Assembly: GCA_965224815.1 (NCBI GenBank)
Contig: CBDDAF010000003.1
Span: 248,001-312,000 of the forward strand
Reading direction: 5' to 3'
Source of the DNA: CAYPEL01 sp036479985
GTDB lineage: Bacteria; Pseudomonadota; Gammaproteobacteria; DSM-19610
Length of the DNA stretch: 64,000 nucleotides
This document shows, in pieces, positions 32,329 through 41,290 of this stretch (positions are counted from its first letter, which is position 1; each line of letters opens with the position of its first letter). Position numbers and translations under genes: made by a program. The notes beneath the pieces were generated by a model that was not told the origin of the DNA, did not search any database, and saw nothing but the letters and a program-made list of their open reading frames with translations.

Positions 32329-34365
32329 CTATTGCCCGCTTATTGAGTCAGAATATTTAATCCGTTTGGAATAAACAGAGTGCTGGCGAAGCAGAAAGAG
32401 TACTAATGCGATTAGCCACCAGTCCAGCATAATCCGTGATGGTTGCATTCCTGTAGAATTAAGAACACAGCCTCCGCCGGATGAACTATTGCCAGCTGAA
32501 ATTAATGCAGGTCCACCCGGATCGACGATTATGCCGTTGGCTGTCTGATCGTTATCTCCAATCCCACCATCAACAAGATGCAGTATGACCTGATTAGCAT
32601 TGAACTCTGCACCTGTCCCAGTTGTTCCATCAAACAGAAACTGGTACCAGTGTTCTGGAAAAAAGAAAGCGGGCGTCTCATTGGGTAAGCGGCCAAATTT
32701 AAAGTAGCTATTGGCTGTTATACCGGGTGCGAGGTGAATCGTTACCGTTGCTTGTCCGCCAACAGGTACGTTTTCAAGCGTAAATGAATAAAACCCTTGT
32801 GGAAAAGTAAGTGATCCACTGCCAGCGGTAGGTGTTGTAGCAGGGCTAGGACTGCTAATGGCAGAGACATTAGTAAGTGTGATACCAGGAGTAACCTCAA
32901 GTGCGACATAGGTGCCATTGACATCTGGGAGGCTAACAACGTTTTCCTGTTGTGAATCAGCAATACCATCATTGTTCCCATCACCGTTATTGTGACCGCC
33001 GGATTCGATACTATCGGGTATACCATCATTATCGCTACTTGCAGTTGCCAGTATTGGAATGGTGGTGACGCTAGCAACACCAGTGTCATTTGACTGAATT
33101 TCAAGTTGTGCGTCGATTACTCCGGCGGTTGCAGGATTAAAGGTAATGGTTTCAGTGCAACTTTCTGTTATTTGCAGGGAGGTACAGTTATTTGTAATTG
33201 AAAATGCATTCGCACCTGTTCCTATAGCTTGTATTAGCGTAAATGTCAGTGCATCTATGCCATCGTTGCTTAAGGTAATATCAAGCTGTTTATTTGCACC
33301 TGGACCTGCATCACCAAAATCTAACTGACTAGTGTTGTTTAATGAAAGGGTAGGGGCTTGTAGCGCGCCAGTACCGGTTGCAAAAATGGTCAGGGATGAG
33401 ATGGTATTGCTGTCATTATCCAGGGTAAATGAGGTGGACTGTTGGCCTGCTATGGTGGGTTGAAAAGTGATTGTCAGTGCACACGAATCCTGGTCATTCA
33501 TCACCATCCCTGAGCACCCGTCAGTTAAACTAAAAGGCGCTGTAACTACATTGGGACTTAACTGAGCATTGGTTTGTGACGCACCTGTTAAGTTCTGAAT
33601 GGTAACCACTTTGGTGGCCGTTCCACCAATGGCTGTCGGGCCAAAATCCAGAACTGATGGCTGGACAGGATTCAGCACATTCATCGAGGATATCATCACC
33701 AGATCATCATCCGTTACCAGGTTATTCTGGATGCTATTAACAACCGGAAGGCTGGCAAACACATTGCTATGTGCAGGAGGGTCTGGTGGATTAGGCGGGA
33801 CGCTCAGATCAACGGTGGCTAGAGCGGCTATCGAATCAACCAAGGTCATTCCAGCACCCAGGACGCGTCCGAAAACAGTAAAACCGCCATTTTGATTATC
33901 GAGATTAGCTGAATTATCTGCCAGGTTAAAAAACCATTCAGATGACGCGCTATCCGGATTGCCACCTAGTTTAGCCATTGCCACAGTGCCACGTAAATTT
34001 GATCGGGACAGGTCGAATTCATTTAAAATTACGTCATCTTGTAATATGTGTGGAGTCGATGCTTCGGTACCAAAATCTCCCGCTGCAGGGTCATATTTAA
34101 AACCTCCGCCCTGGATTACAAACCCACTAATGCTTCTATGGAAAAAGATACCGTCATAGCGTCGATTGCCGTTGCCATCGTCGATATAATTTAAAAAGTT
34201 GCTAGCTGTAATGGGCGTTGCGCCATCAAACAATTCAACGAATATATCCCCTTGATCGGTGCTGCCAAAAGCAATATTCATCTGGATAACCGCAGACTGT
34301 GCCGGACGTAGCAGAAATAATGCTGTCATTAAAAGTATGAAAAAATTACTTGTTTGTTTAATCAT
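32329..34365 (-). CDS. Exported cyclophilin-type PPIase with choice-of-anchor domains and C-terminal anchor
   Basis: 678-residue modular surface protein. After a signal peptide (to about 24) comes a cyclophilin-type peptidyl-prolyl isomerase domain (about 28-220; FVELFDGATPITASNFLNYI, HRSISGFVIQGGGF, WFFNLADNSANLD). Two Ig-like choice-of-anchor D repeats follow (about 235-440; LDFGPTAIGGTATKVVTIQN and LDFGDAGPGANKQLDITLSN), then a Ca-binding-like linker (DNDGIPDSIESGG, NNDGIADSQQE). Next is a choice-of-anchor U-like domain (about 480-620). The end is GGGC, a transmembrane helix and a basic tail, like a protein-sorting signal of the Cys-containing CTERM type (JDVT-like, recalled). It is probably tethered to the outer envelope. 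Family names are from memory. Confidence 0.82.
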   Translation of the reverse strand: MIKQTSNFFILLMTALFLLRPAQSAVIQMNIAFGSTDQGDIFVELFDGATPITASNFLNYIDDGNGNRRYDGIFFHRSISGFVIQGGGFKYDPAAGDFGTEASTPHILQDDVILNEFDLSRSNLRGTVAMAKLGGNPDSASSEWFFNLADNSANLDNQNGGFTVFGRVLGAGMTLVDSIAALATVDLSVPPNPPDPPAHSNVFASLPVVNSIQNNLVTDDDLVMISSMNVLNPVQPSVLDFGPTAIGGTATKVVTIQNLTGASQTNAQLSPNVVTAPFSLTDGCSGMVMNDQDSCALTITFQPTIAGQQSTSFTLDNDSNTISSLTIFATGTGALQAPTLSLNNTSQLDFGDAGPGANKQLDITLSNDGIDALTFTLIQAIGTGANAFSITNNCTSLQITESCTETITFNPATAGVIDAQLEIQSNDTGVASVTTIPILATASSDNDGIPDSIESGGHNNGDGNNDGIADSQQENVVSLPDVNGTYVALEVTPGITLTNVSAISSPSPATTPTAGSGSLTFPQGFYSFTLENVPVGGQATVTIHLAPGITANSYFKFGRLPNETPAFFFPEHWYQFLFDGTTGTGAEFNANQVILHLVDGGIGDNDQTANGIIVDPGGPALISAGNSSSGGGCVLNSTGMQPSRIMLDWWLIALVLFLLRQHSVYSKRIKYSDSISGQ

Positions 34366-34601
34366 TAGATATCCAACTACAATTCAGGTGCTTAAATGTT
34401 CATGGATTTGTATTTTTAGAACAGTATTTCAATATAAGGCTATATTATCTGATAATGGTTTTTATTCATAATATGCTGACCATGATGTGGATTCTGTTTT
34501 AGATCTCACTAAAAACCATAGTAATCTAAGGATTAGTCAAAATACAAAAAACTATTTGGTCTGTGTTTTAGAAATAACACACCTATAAGGAGTAGTGCTA
34601 T

Positions 34602-35120
34602 ATGACTGAACCAGCTTTCATTCCGCTGAATATTGCCGTACTGACAATTTCAGATTCACGTACGGAAGAACAAGACACATCTGGCAGGGTATTGACTAAA
34701 AAGCTAATGGAGGCCGGACACAAGCTTGCCAGCAAAGTCATTGTGCCTGATTGTATCTATCAGATACGTGCCCAGATTTCTCAGTGGATCGCAGCTGAAA
34801 GTATCAATGCCATACTGACCACGGGTGGAACCGGAGTTACCGGTCGTGACGGGACCCCAGAAGCAATCAGAATTTTGCTGGATAAGGAAATTGAGGGTTT
34901 TGGGGAAATATTCAGGATGCTTTCCTATGAGGAAATTAAGACTTCAACGATGCAGTCGCGAGCGCTGGCGGGGGTGGCTAATGCTACTTATATATTCTGT
35001 TTGCCAGGTTCGAGTGGGGCCTGTAAGACTGCCTGGGACAAGCTTATCCAGCATCAGCTCGATCACCGAACCCGTCCCTGTAATTTGGTGCAACTGATGC
35101 CCAGATTATTAGAGAGTTGA
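34602..35120 (+). CDS. moaB: Molybdenum cofactor biosynthesis protein MoaB
   Basis: 172-residue member of the MoaB/MogA/MoeA molybdopterin-binding superfamily, thought to adenylate molybdopterin before metal insertion. Motifs: AVLTISDSRTEEQDTSGRVL (about 13-32), ILTTGGTGVTGRDGTPEA (about 71-88) and LPGSSGACKTAWDKLI (about 141). The ATG has AAGGAG 9 bp upstream. It stands alone; no other moa, mog or mod gene is nearby. Confidence 0.93.
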   Translation: MTEPAFIPLNIAVLTISDSRTEEQDTSGRVLTKKLMEAGHKLASKVIVPDCIYQIRAQISQWIAAESINAILTTGGTGVTGRDGTPEAIRILLDKEIEGFGEIFRMLSYEEIKTSTMQSRALAGVANATYIFCLPGSSGACKTAWDKLIQHQLDHRTRPCNLVQLMPRLLES

Positions 35121-35253
35121 TTTTATTGTAGCTTTAGGCACAATCAACGGTGGAACTAATCTAAATAAACTGGAAGGAAGTAGTTGCCAGGTTTAGGAAT
35201 AAAATAGATGTAACCCTGTAGTACAACATCGTTAGCCCACGTGGAGGTACTTT

Positions 35254-35475
35254 ATGCATACTGTTTATATTCATATTGACGAGAATCTGGATCACGATAA
35301 TCTGGTTTCTTTGCAATCAGATCTTAGAAAAATGAAACATATTACGGATGTGGAAGTGAACGACAAAACACCACACGATGTGCTGGTTGAGTTTGAAGAG
35401 AAGCATATCTCACCGATGACAATACTTGATGTTTTGAGTAAGCGGGGGGTTCACGCCGATATCATGTCGGGATAA
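35254..35475 (+). CDS. Small protein with ferredoxin-like (HMA-type) fold pattern
   Basis: 73 residues. The alternation of strand, helix, strand, strand, helix (HTVYIHIDENLDHDNLVSLQ, ITDVEVNDKTPHDVLVEF, MTILDVLSKRGVHADI) resembles heavy-metal-associated domains but lacks their CxxC pair. GTGGAGG lies upstream of the ATG. A strong terminator follows directly, which supports a real transcription unit. Function unknown. Confidence 0.7.
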   Translation: MHTVYIHIDENLDHDNLVSLQSDLRKMKHITDVEVNDKTPHDVLVEFEEKHISPMTILDVLSKRGVHADIMSG

Positions 35476-35485
35476 ACCAGATACT

Positions 35486-35521
35486 AAAAAAAGACCAGGG
35501 ACAGTTCCCTGGTCTTTTTTT
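35486..35521. terminator. Bidirectional intrinsic terminator
   Basis: A 10-bp stem, AAGACCAGGG / CCCTGGTCTT, with loop ACAGTT is flanked by A and T runs on both sides. It can end transcription of the small gene on the plus strand and of the membrane protein gene on the minus strand. Confidence 0.92.
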
Positions 35522-36509
35522 ATCCCGGATGGCCGATTTCTTTTCCAGTTAAATGGTCAGAAATTTCCCGGCCATTACTGGCTTCCGATTGTACTTTTCG
35601 GAACAGGGCGTCCAGCTTTTCCGGTTCATTCGCGCCGCGCTTGACTCGTCGCAGTCCCATGCCTGCGTAGAGATCTATGGCCATCAGGGTTTTGCTGATT
35701 GATTTCAAGCGTTCTTCGAGCAAGACAGGCTTTAATTCGGGGCTCTGGTCGTAGATATTTTCTGCTATAACATTTTCCTGATGCGCTAAAAGGTCATTAT
35801 TAGCTAACTCTTTTATCGTTGTTGTCTCTTGTTCTTGAGTCTTACCGGGTAAGAAATAAAAACTGATCAGTAATAACAGACCAAGAAATCCAAATACTGT
35901 GATTGTTGGAGAATGGATTAAATTTATGGTGACCATAAAGTCATAAATGCTCGTCTCTAACAGCAAGATCAAGCCGCCGGCGATTATCCGTGACAAGTTG
36001 CGGTAGCCGCTCATGTATAACTGGTAACAGGCAAACTGGCAATAAATAAAAGTAGCCAGAATGACAATGTAAATATTCAGCCACCAGTTATTGGTTGCTC
36101 CGGGAACTGTCGCGCTACTATGTTGTGGCAAGTTTGCAATAAATAATTCCAGTGGGATACGTATGCTGACAATCAGCAAAAATAACCAGACGCCACTGAG
36201 CACTGTGGGTATTAGTGTTAGCTGAACATGAGTGAGTGTTACCACAAGCCAGATCAATAAAAACCACAGTAAAAATTGACCAATAAGTGTGTATCGGATA
36301 AGTGTTTCGTAGGAGAGCAGGCCGTCAGATCCGGGATGACTTATGAAAATAGAATTTGCGAGTGCCAGTAGCCCTAACACCCACCACATTCCGGCGAGCA
36401 GAGCATGCACAACCGAGCGTCTACCTGATGCGGCAACACTCTGTTGAGTCTGCAGGGCTCCCCCAAAAAATGCGCACCCTGCAAGCAGGTATAACGCTGA
36501 TACCACCAT
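35520..36509 (-). CDS. Seven-helix membrane protein with soluble tail, unknown
   Basis: 329 residues. About residues 1-220 contain roughly seven hydrophobic helices with a layout like the N-terminal membrane sensor of some histidine kinases. The C-terminal 110 residues are hydrophilic and helical (LLEERLKSISKTLMAIDLYA, split over about 267-286, then RRVKRGANEPEKLDALFRK). No kinase, GGDEF or other output domain is present. No family recognised. The gene is followed by the bidirectional terminator and is separate from its upstream neighbour. Confidence 0.65.
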   Translation of the reverse strand: MVVSALYLLAGCAFFGGALQTQQSVAASGRRSVVHALLAGMWWVLGLLALANSIFISHPGSDGLLSYETLIRYTLIGQFLLWFLLIWLVVTLTHVQLTLIPTVLSGVWLFLLIVSIRIPLELFIANLPQHSSATVPGATNNWWLNIYIVILATFIYCQFACYQLYMSGYRNLSRIIAGGLILLLETSIYDFMVTINLIHSPTITVFGFLGLLLLISFYFLPGKTQEQETTTIKELANNDLLAHQENVIAENIYDQSPELKPVLLEERLKSISKTLMAIDLYAGMGLRRVKRGANEPEKLDALFRKVQSEASNGREISDHLTGKEIGHPG

Positions 36510-36662
36510 AATGTTTATTCTGACTTATAAAAACGGCTATTTATATTTTGAGTAGTCTATCGTGATTACTCCTGTAAATCTATGAATGTAAAGTATAATC
36601 TTATAAATAACATATAAGATTTTGTTTTTACAATTGAAGTTAAAAACATTTAACGAGATGAG

Positions 36663-37079
36663 TTAATCCAGCGTCTCCAGTGCAGCAAGGACATCCTGCC
36701 GCACTTTATCTATCCATTTTGTAATTGCTTTTATACTGGCAGGTTGTTTACCCAGGGCAGACCAACTATTCCCCCAGGTTTTGTGAAGCTTGATAGACGA
36801 CTGTGCGGCAGGTTCTGATATCACGTGACATAAATCTCGAATCAAAAGAACCCGTCCCCACCCCGTAATCGGATTACCTTGCACTCGATCTTTTTCGTAA
36901 TGGGCATGATCTGCAATAACCTGAAGCTCACCCAGTGATTTCAAAACCTCAAAAGAGGCGGTGCGAATATTTCTATTATTTTCAGTGAGCTCATTTCGCC
37001 AGGTGTTGTAGCTCAAGCTGCTCAATGCGATAACCAAACTGATAATAGCAACCGAGTTGCGTTTTATTTGTTCAAGCAT
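36663..37079 (-). CDS. Single-pass membrane protein, unknown
   Basis: 138 residues: a short basic N-terminus (MLEQIKRN), one membrane helix (about 9-25, VAIISLVIALSSLSYNT) and a helical soluble domain with LIRDLCHVISEPAAQSSIK (about 79). No domain recognised. It is flanked by AT-rich non-coding DNA and is not obviously in an operon. Confidence 0.6.
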   Translation of the reverse strand: MLEQIKRNSVAIISLVIALSSLSYNTWRNELTENNRNIRTASFEVLKSLGELQVIADHAHYEKDRVQGNPITGWGRVLLIRDLCHVISEPAAQSSIKLHKTWGNSWSALGKQPASIKAITKWIDKVRQDVLAALETLD

Positions 37080-37188
37080 ATGAATAATGGCCGCCTGTTA
37101 AATGTTGTTCTTGTCGCATCATCAGGAATCATAGTCAAGTTAGGTGGTTTTAACCATAGATGGATATTGGTTTTTTTGAGTCAGGCAT

Positions 37189-37265
37189 AAAAAAGCGCGG
37201 CTATTGCCGCGCAAGCCTTGCTCAAGCAAGGAGGAGGGGAGATCTCACTGTAGATAACAGTGAGA
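37189..37265 (-). terminator. Three tandem hairpins ending in an intrinsic terminator
   Basis: Reading the minus strand after the EF-hand gene there are three consecutive stem-loops: TCTCACTG..CAGTGAGA (37243-37265), CCTTGCTTGAGCAAGG (37216-37231) and GCGCGGCAATAGCCGCGC followed by six T (37189-37212). The last is a standard Rho-independent terminator; the other two are unusual extra structure in the 3' untranslated region. Confidence 0.85.
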
Positions 37266-37275
37266 GATGACTTAC

Positions 37276-37527
37276 TTACTCTGCTGCTTTTGGATCATTA
37301 AATTCCAGTCTTGCGAATTCATCAGTATCCAGCATGCCGTCTTTGTTCGCATCGGCCTGATCAAACACTGCAGCGGGTACTTGACTATTAGATGCTTCGG
37401 ATTGACTGATCGATCCATTTTGATCTGCATCGATCTGTTTAAAGTCATCCGTAGTATTGCTTACATCACCAGCGCAGGCTACGGTACCCATCAGGCTTAA
37501 TGCAGAAAGTAGTATGATATGTTTCAT
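37276..37527 (-). CDS. Exported EF-hand domain protein
   Basis: 83 residues with a signal peptide (MKHIILLSALSLMGTVACAG) and two EF-hand calcium loops, DADQNGSISQSE (about 38) and DANKDGMLDTDE (about 60), both with Asp at positions 1, 3 and 5 or close equivalents and Glu at 12. The cysteine in TVACAG could be a lipobox, but the fit is weak. The ATG at 37527 is chosen because the signal peptide starts there and AGAGG lies upstream. Likely a small periplasmic Ca-binding protein. Confidence 0.85.
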   Translation of the reverse strand: MKHIILLSALSLMGTVACAGDVSNTTDDFKQIDADQNGSISQSEASNSQVPAAVFDQADANKDGMLDTDEFARLEFNDPKAAE

Positions 37528-37791
37528 GGTATTGCCTCTGTTGTTGAACACAGTCATGATGTTGCAAAGCTTATGCCATGACAGCGCTAGTGATATACTT
37601 ATAATTGAAATTCAATTACTTGCCGGGCAAATAAGATATCTTTTCTGCAATCAGGGCGCTTCAAAAGTGTCGTCAGTTAATGTCAGCAATTCTAGCGGAT
37701 TGCTTAACTTACTGAATCTTATTGATTCAATCTGTAGCCGGGTAGAGTCGTCCGTAATACAACGTATGAAATAAATAGTCAGGAGAAATTA

Positions 37792-38901
37792 ATGAAAGCA
37801 AAAGCCGCTGTTGCATGGGCACCAAAACAACCTTTGTCAATTGAAGAGATTGATGTCGAAGGACCCAAGGAAGGCGAAGTGCTATTAAAGGTTGTTGCAT
37901 CCGGCGTCTGTCACACAGATGCATTTACGCTATCTGGAGATGACCCTGAAGGCGCTTTCCCCTGCGTACTTGGGCATGAAGGTGGCTGTGTGGTTGTGGA
38001 ATGTGGGCCCGGTGTAAAAACCCTGAAGCCGGATGATCATGTTATCCCGTTGTACATCCCGGAATGCGGTGAGTGCAAGTTTTGCAAATCAACAAAAACC
38101 AATTTGTGTCAATCCATTGCAGGCACATTATGGAGTGGCTACATGCCGGATAAAACACGTCGTTTTTCAAAAAATGGCGAGGCTATTTTTCACTATATGG
38201 GGTGTTCCACATTTTCTGAATATACCGTCGTTCCTGAAATTGCCCTGGCTAAAATCAATCCAGCAGCACCGTTAGATAAAGTCTGTCTGTTGGGGTGTGG
38301 TGTAACAACTGGAATTGGCGCTGTATTAAATACAGCCAAGGTAGAACCGGGCGCCAGTGTTGCAGTCTTTGGTCTGGGTGGTATTGGTTTGTCAGTTCTT
38401 CAGGGCGCCGTCATGGCAAAAGCCGGCAGAATTATTGCCGTTGATCTGAATCCGGAAAAATTTGAAATGGCCAGGGCGTTAGGCGCAACAGATTGCATCA
38501 ATCCGGCTGAGTTGGGTGTGAGTGTGACTGAGGCTATTGTTGAGATGACCGATGGCGGTGTAGATTATTCATTTGAATGCATAGGTAATGTCAATGTCAT
38601 GCGAGATGCGCTTGAGTGTTGCCACATGGGTTGGGGGCTATCGACGATTATTGGCGTGGCAGGTGCCGGTCAGGAAATTTCAACACGCCCGTTTCAGTTA
38701 GTCACGGGCCGTACATGGACCGGGTCTGCATTCGGCGGTGTTAAAGGCCGCACTGAATTACCAGGCTATGTCGACAATTATTTAAGCGGTAAAATACAGC
38801 TCGATAATATGGTTACGCACACGATGCCACTGGAAGAAATTAATACTGCTTTCGACCTGATGCATAAAGGCGAAAGTATTCGTTCAGTCATTATATTTTA
38901 A
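37792..38901 (+). CDS. frmA: S-(hydroxymethyl)glutathione dehydrogenase (class III alcohol dehydrogenase)
   Basis: Oxidises the glutathione adduct of formaldehyde with NAD+, giving S-formylglutathione. The 369-residue Zn-dependent dehydrogenase has the catalytic zinc site GVCHTDAFTLSG (about 42) and LGHEGGCVVVECG (about 63), the structural zinc cysteines CGECKFCKSTKTNLC (about 92), and the nucleotide fold VFGLGGIGLSVLQGA (about 194). AGGAG lies before the ATG. It forms an operon with frmB 10 bp downstream, a complete formaldehyde detoxification pair. No FrmR-type regulator is adjacent. Confidence 0.97.
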   Translation: MKAKAAVAWAPKQPLSIEEIDVEGPKEGEVLLKVVASGVCHTDAFTLSGDDPEGAFPCVLGHEGGCVVVECGPGVKTLKPDDHVIPLYIPECGECKFCKSTKTNLCQSIAGTLWSGYMPDKTRRFSKNGEAIFHYMGCSTFSEYTVVPEIALAKINPAAPLDKVCLLGCGVTTGIGAVLNTAKVEPGASVAVFGLGGIGLSVLQGAVMAKAGRIIAVDLNPEKFEMARALGATDCINPAELGVSVTEAIVEMTDGGVDYSFECIGNVNVMRDALECCHMGWGLSTIIGVAGAGQEISTRPFQLVTGRTWTGSAFGGVKGRTELPGYVDNYLSGKIQLDNMVTHTMPLEEINTAFDLMHKGESIRSVIIF

Positions 38902-38911
38902 GGGGAAACTG

Positions 38912-39745
38912 GTGGAAAAAATTGAAAGTGTCAAGGAATTTGGTGGCTGGCTGAATCGTTATCAACATGCCTCAGAAAGCTGTCATTGCAACATGACTTT
39001 TTCTGTTTATCTTCCTCCACAGGCAGATAAACAGAAAGTACCGGCCGTTTACTGGTTGTCTGGTCTAACCTGTAGCGATGATAATTTCCGGACTAAAGCC
39101 GGTGCGCAGCGTTATGCGTCAGAATTAGGACTGGCTTTAATCATCCCTGACACCAGTCCACGAGGCGATGATGTGCCGGATGCCAGTGATCGCTATGATC
39201 TTGGTATGGGCGCTGGTTTTTACGTTAATGCCACACATATGCCCTGGGCGAAGAATTATCATATGTATGACTATGTCACCCGTGAACTACCTGCGTTGAT
39301 TGAAGCTAATTTCCCGGTTATACCCGGGCTAAAATCTATTAGCGGCCATTCAATGGGTGGGCACGGTGCTTTGATTTGTGGACTTAAAGAAGCTGGCCAG
39401 TTCCGTTCTGTCTCAGCGTTTGCGCCAATTTGTAACCCGGTTAACTGTGGCTGGGGAAAAGGCTGTTTTGGTGCCTATCTGGGTGATGATCAAAAAACCT
39501 GGGAAGCATACGATGCGACTTGTTTAGTTAAAGCTGGTGCACCACAGATCCCACTATTGATCGATCACGGTACCGGCGATGAGTTTCTGGCTGAACAATT
39601 GTATCCGAAGAATTTACAGGCAGCTTGTGAAGATAAAGGCTTTCCAATAACGCTGAGATATCAGGACGACTACGACCACAGCTATCACTTTATCGCCAGT
39701 TTTATTGGTGAGCACCTGGCCTGGCATGCGGCTGCATTAAAATAG
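38912..39745 (+). CDS. frmB: S-formylglutathione hydrolase
   Basis: Hydrolyses S-formylglutathione to formate and glutathione, the step after FrmA. The 277-residue alpha/beta hydrolase (esterase D family) has YWLSGLTCSDDNF (about 47), the nucleophile SGHSMGGHGAL (about 146) and the catalytic His in DDYDHSYHFI (about 254). The start is GTG 10 bp after frmA with AGGGGAAA upstream. A REP core follows the stop by 2 bp. Confidence 0.97.
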   Translation: MEKIESVKEFGGWLNRYQHASESCHCNMTFSVYLPPQADKQKVPAVYWLSGLTCSDDNFRTKAGAQRYASELGLALIIPDTSPRGDDVPDASDRYDLGMGAGFYVNATHMPWAKNYHMYDYVTRELPALIEANFPVIPGLKSISGHSMGGHGALICGLKEAGQFRSVSAFAPICNPVNCGWGKGCFGAYLGDDQKTWEAYDATCLVKAGAPQIPLLIDHGTGDEFLAEQLYPKNLQAACEDKGFPITLRYQDDYDHSYHFIASFIGEHLAWHAAALK

Positions 39746-39747
39746 AT

Positions 39748-39811
39748 GTAGGAGCGGCTTCAGCCGCGATTAGGTGCGGCGGTGCGTTCATCGCGGCTGA
39801 AGCCGCTCCTG
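39748..39811. repeat. REP core, copy 6
   Basis: GTAGGAGCGGCTTCAGCCGC at 39748 to GAAGCCGCTCCT at 39810, 2 bp after the frmB stop. I do not see the outer GGAACCTCTGA ends, so this is a core-only copy. It lies between convergent frmB and the DsrC-like gene and may serve as a terminator for both. Confidence 0.85.
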
Positions 39812-39843
39812 CCAAATTTCACTTACCACAATGGTGAAAGATA

Positions 39844-40179
39844 TTAACTGCAACCCTTGGGTCTCGGCAATCCCGCAATTTTGTTCGCACATTTAATGAG
39901 CCCGGTGGGAAATAACGAGTAGATATATTTCTGACTGCTGCGGTCAGCGCCGAATTCTTTCTTCATCATTTTGGAAAATACGCGCGGTTCTGCGACCGTG
40001 CCATTATCGGTAAAGTACTCACGTGCCATATCAATAATATCCCAGTGTTCGCTGGTAAGCTCAGGCACATTTTCACTGATGGCGATTTCGGCTGCGAGTT
40101 CTTTGCTCCATTCGTCGAGATTTAGTAACCAACCAGCTTCGCTTAATTCGATTGTGTTTCCATTAACAGTTGCTTGCAT
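39844..40179 (-). CDS. DsrC/TusE-family sulfur-carrier-like protein
   Basis: 111 residues with the DsrC/TusE/DsvC fold signature (EAGWLLNLDEWSKELAAEIA, EHWDIIDMAREYF, YIYSLFPTGLIK, KIAGLPRPKGC). The penultimate Cys110 matches the reactive CysA of DsrC and TusE. True DsrC has a second cysteine 11 residues earlier (as in QACRFAGLPKPTGC). Here Cys97 is 13 residues earlier, where TusE has Gln (KQATKIAGLP). The protein is therefore neither a standard DsrC nor a standard TusE. Such proteins carry persulfide sulfur in sulfur oxidation or tRNA thiolation. No dsr or tus genes are nearby. Confidence 0.9.
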   Translation of the reverse strand: MQATVNGNTIELSEAGWLLNLDEWSKELAAEIAISENVPELTSEHWDIIDMAREYFTDNGTVAEPRVFSKMMKKEFGADRSSQKYIYSLFPTGLIKCANKIAGLPRPKGCS

Positions 40180-40316
40180 TGAAAGATTTTCCCATCGTTA
40201 ATAACCAAGTAATTTTATCAAGTATTTTATGATTTAACCATTATAATTATTATTATATATTACAATCTAATAGACGAGATACTAAAAGTATATTATTACT
40301 ATTAGTTTTTGTGTCT

Positions 40317-41282
40317 TTACTGTGAATTTGTAAACTCTTTGATTATTTCAGCAACCGGTTTAATGCTGCTAATACCTTCCACACTTTTTCCAGCCTGAAA
40401 GAAGTCTTTGTAATTCATGCCTTGTAGAGAAGCGCGTTTCAGAGTCCATAAAGATTGCAACGTATAAATTGTTCGCATCCAGTGTTTCGTCTTGCGGCCT
40501 TTTAGCATCCACTTGGCAATCGGGCCTGCTTTCGTCCCAATACGTTCGATATAGGGCGTTTTAATGATTGCGACCGGTACGCCAGATATTTTTTCAGTGA
40601 GTACGATATCCTGTTCATTGGCACTGACTATGGCGTTTTTATAGTCATCGTGTGCATTGCATTCAGCGCTGGCAATAAATCGGGTTCCCAATTGTGTACC
40701 GGCATACCCCATCTTGATAGCATTGTTGTAATCAGCGGGTGCCCCGATGCCGCCTGCACAGATGAGTGGTTTACCCAAGGAATTTAAATCATCTAATAAT
40801 TGTTGTGGAGTCAAAGTGCCTGCATGGCCACCGGCCCTGTTATTGACACAGATAAAGCCGTCCACGCCGCCATCCAGTGCCTTTTCAGCCCACTTTTTAT
40901 TGGTGACATCGTGGTAGATAATGACATTATTATCCTGTGCTTTGTCGACTACCCAGCGTGGATTTCCCAGTGCTGTCACAAAAAAATTGATATTTTCTTC
41001 TAGTGAAATATCAACCCATTGTTGTACGCGCTCCATGTATTTCTTCGAACTTGCTTCGATAATAAGATTAACGCCAATAGGCTTTTTAGTAAGTGTGCGA
41101 ATATAACGCAGGCCTTCACGGAACTCGTAACCATGCACATAACTAAGACTTAGAGGTTGTACAATGCCAATACCACCTGCTTCAGAAACGGCAGCAACCA
41201 ATTCGGGGTTGGAGCAGGGATACATGGCACCACAAATTAAGGGAACCTCAATACCGAGTGCTTTGCTGAATTCAGTTTGCAC
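40317..41282 (-). CDS. Nitronate monooxygenase-like flavoprotein
   Basis: 321-residue FMN-binding TIM-barrel protein of the NMO/2-nitropropane dioxygenase family. Motifs: PLICGAMYPCSNPELVAAVS (about 15-34), the active-site segment NNRAGGHAGTL (about 148) and FMN-binding PLICAGGIGAPADYNNAIKM, split here over about 172-191, then GTQLGTRFIA. It is the last gene of a four-gene operon with an acyltransferase, a hotdog protein and a lipase. The real substrate is unknown; some family members are enoyl reductases (FabK-like), which would suit a lipid operon. Confidence 0.88.
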   Translation of the reverse strand: MQTEFSKALGIEVPLICGAMYPCSNPELVAAVSEAGGIGIVQPLSLSYVHGYEFREGLRYIRTLTKKPIGVNLIIEASSKKYMERVQQWVDISLEENINFFVTALGNPRWVVDKAQDNNVIIYHDVTNKKWAEKALDGGVDGFICVNNRAGGHAGTLTPQQLLDDLNSLGKPLICAGGIGAPADYNNAIKMGYAGTQLGTRFIASAECNAHDDYKNAIVSANEQDIVLTEKISGVPVAIIKTPYIERIGTKAGPIAKWMLKGRKTKHWMRTIYTLQSLWTLKRASLQGMNYKDFFQAGKSVEGISSIKPVAEIIKEFTNSQ

Positions 41283-41290
41283 GATGGGGT

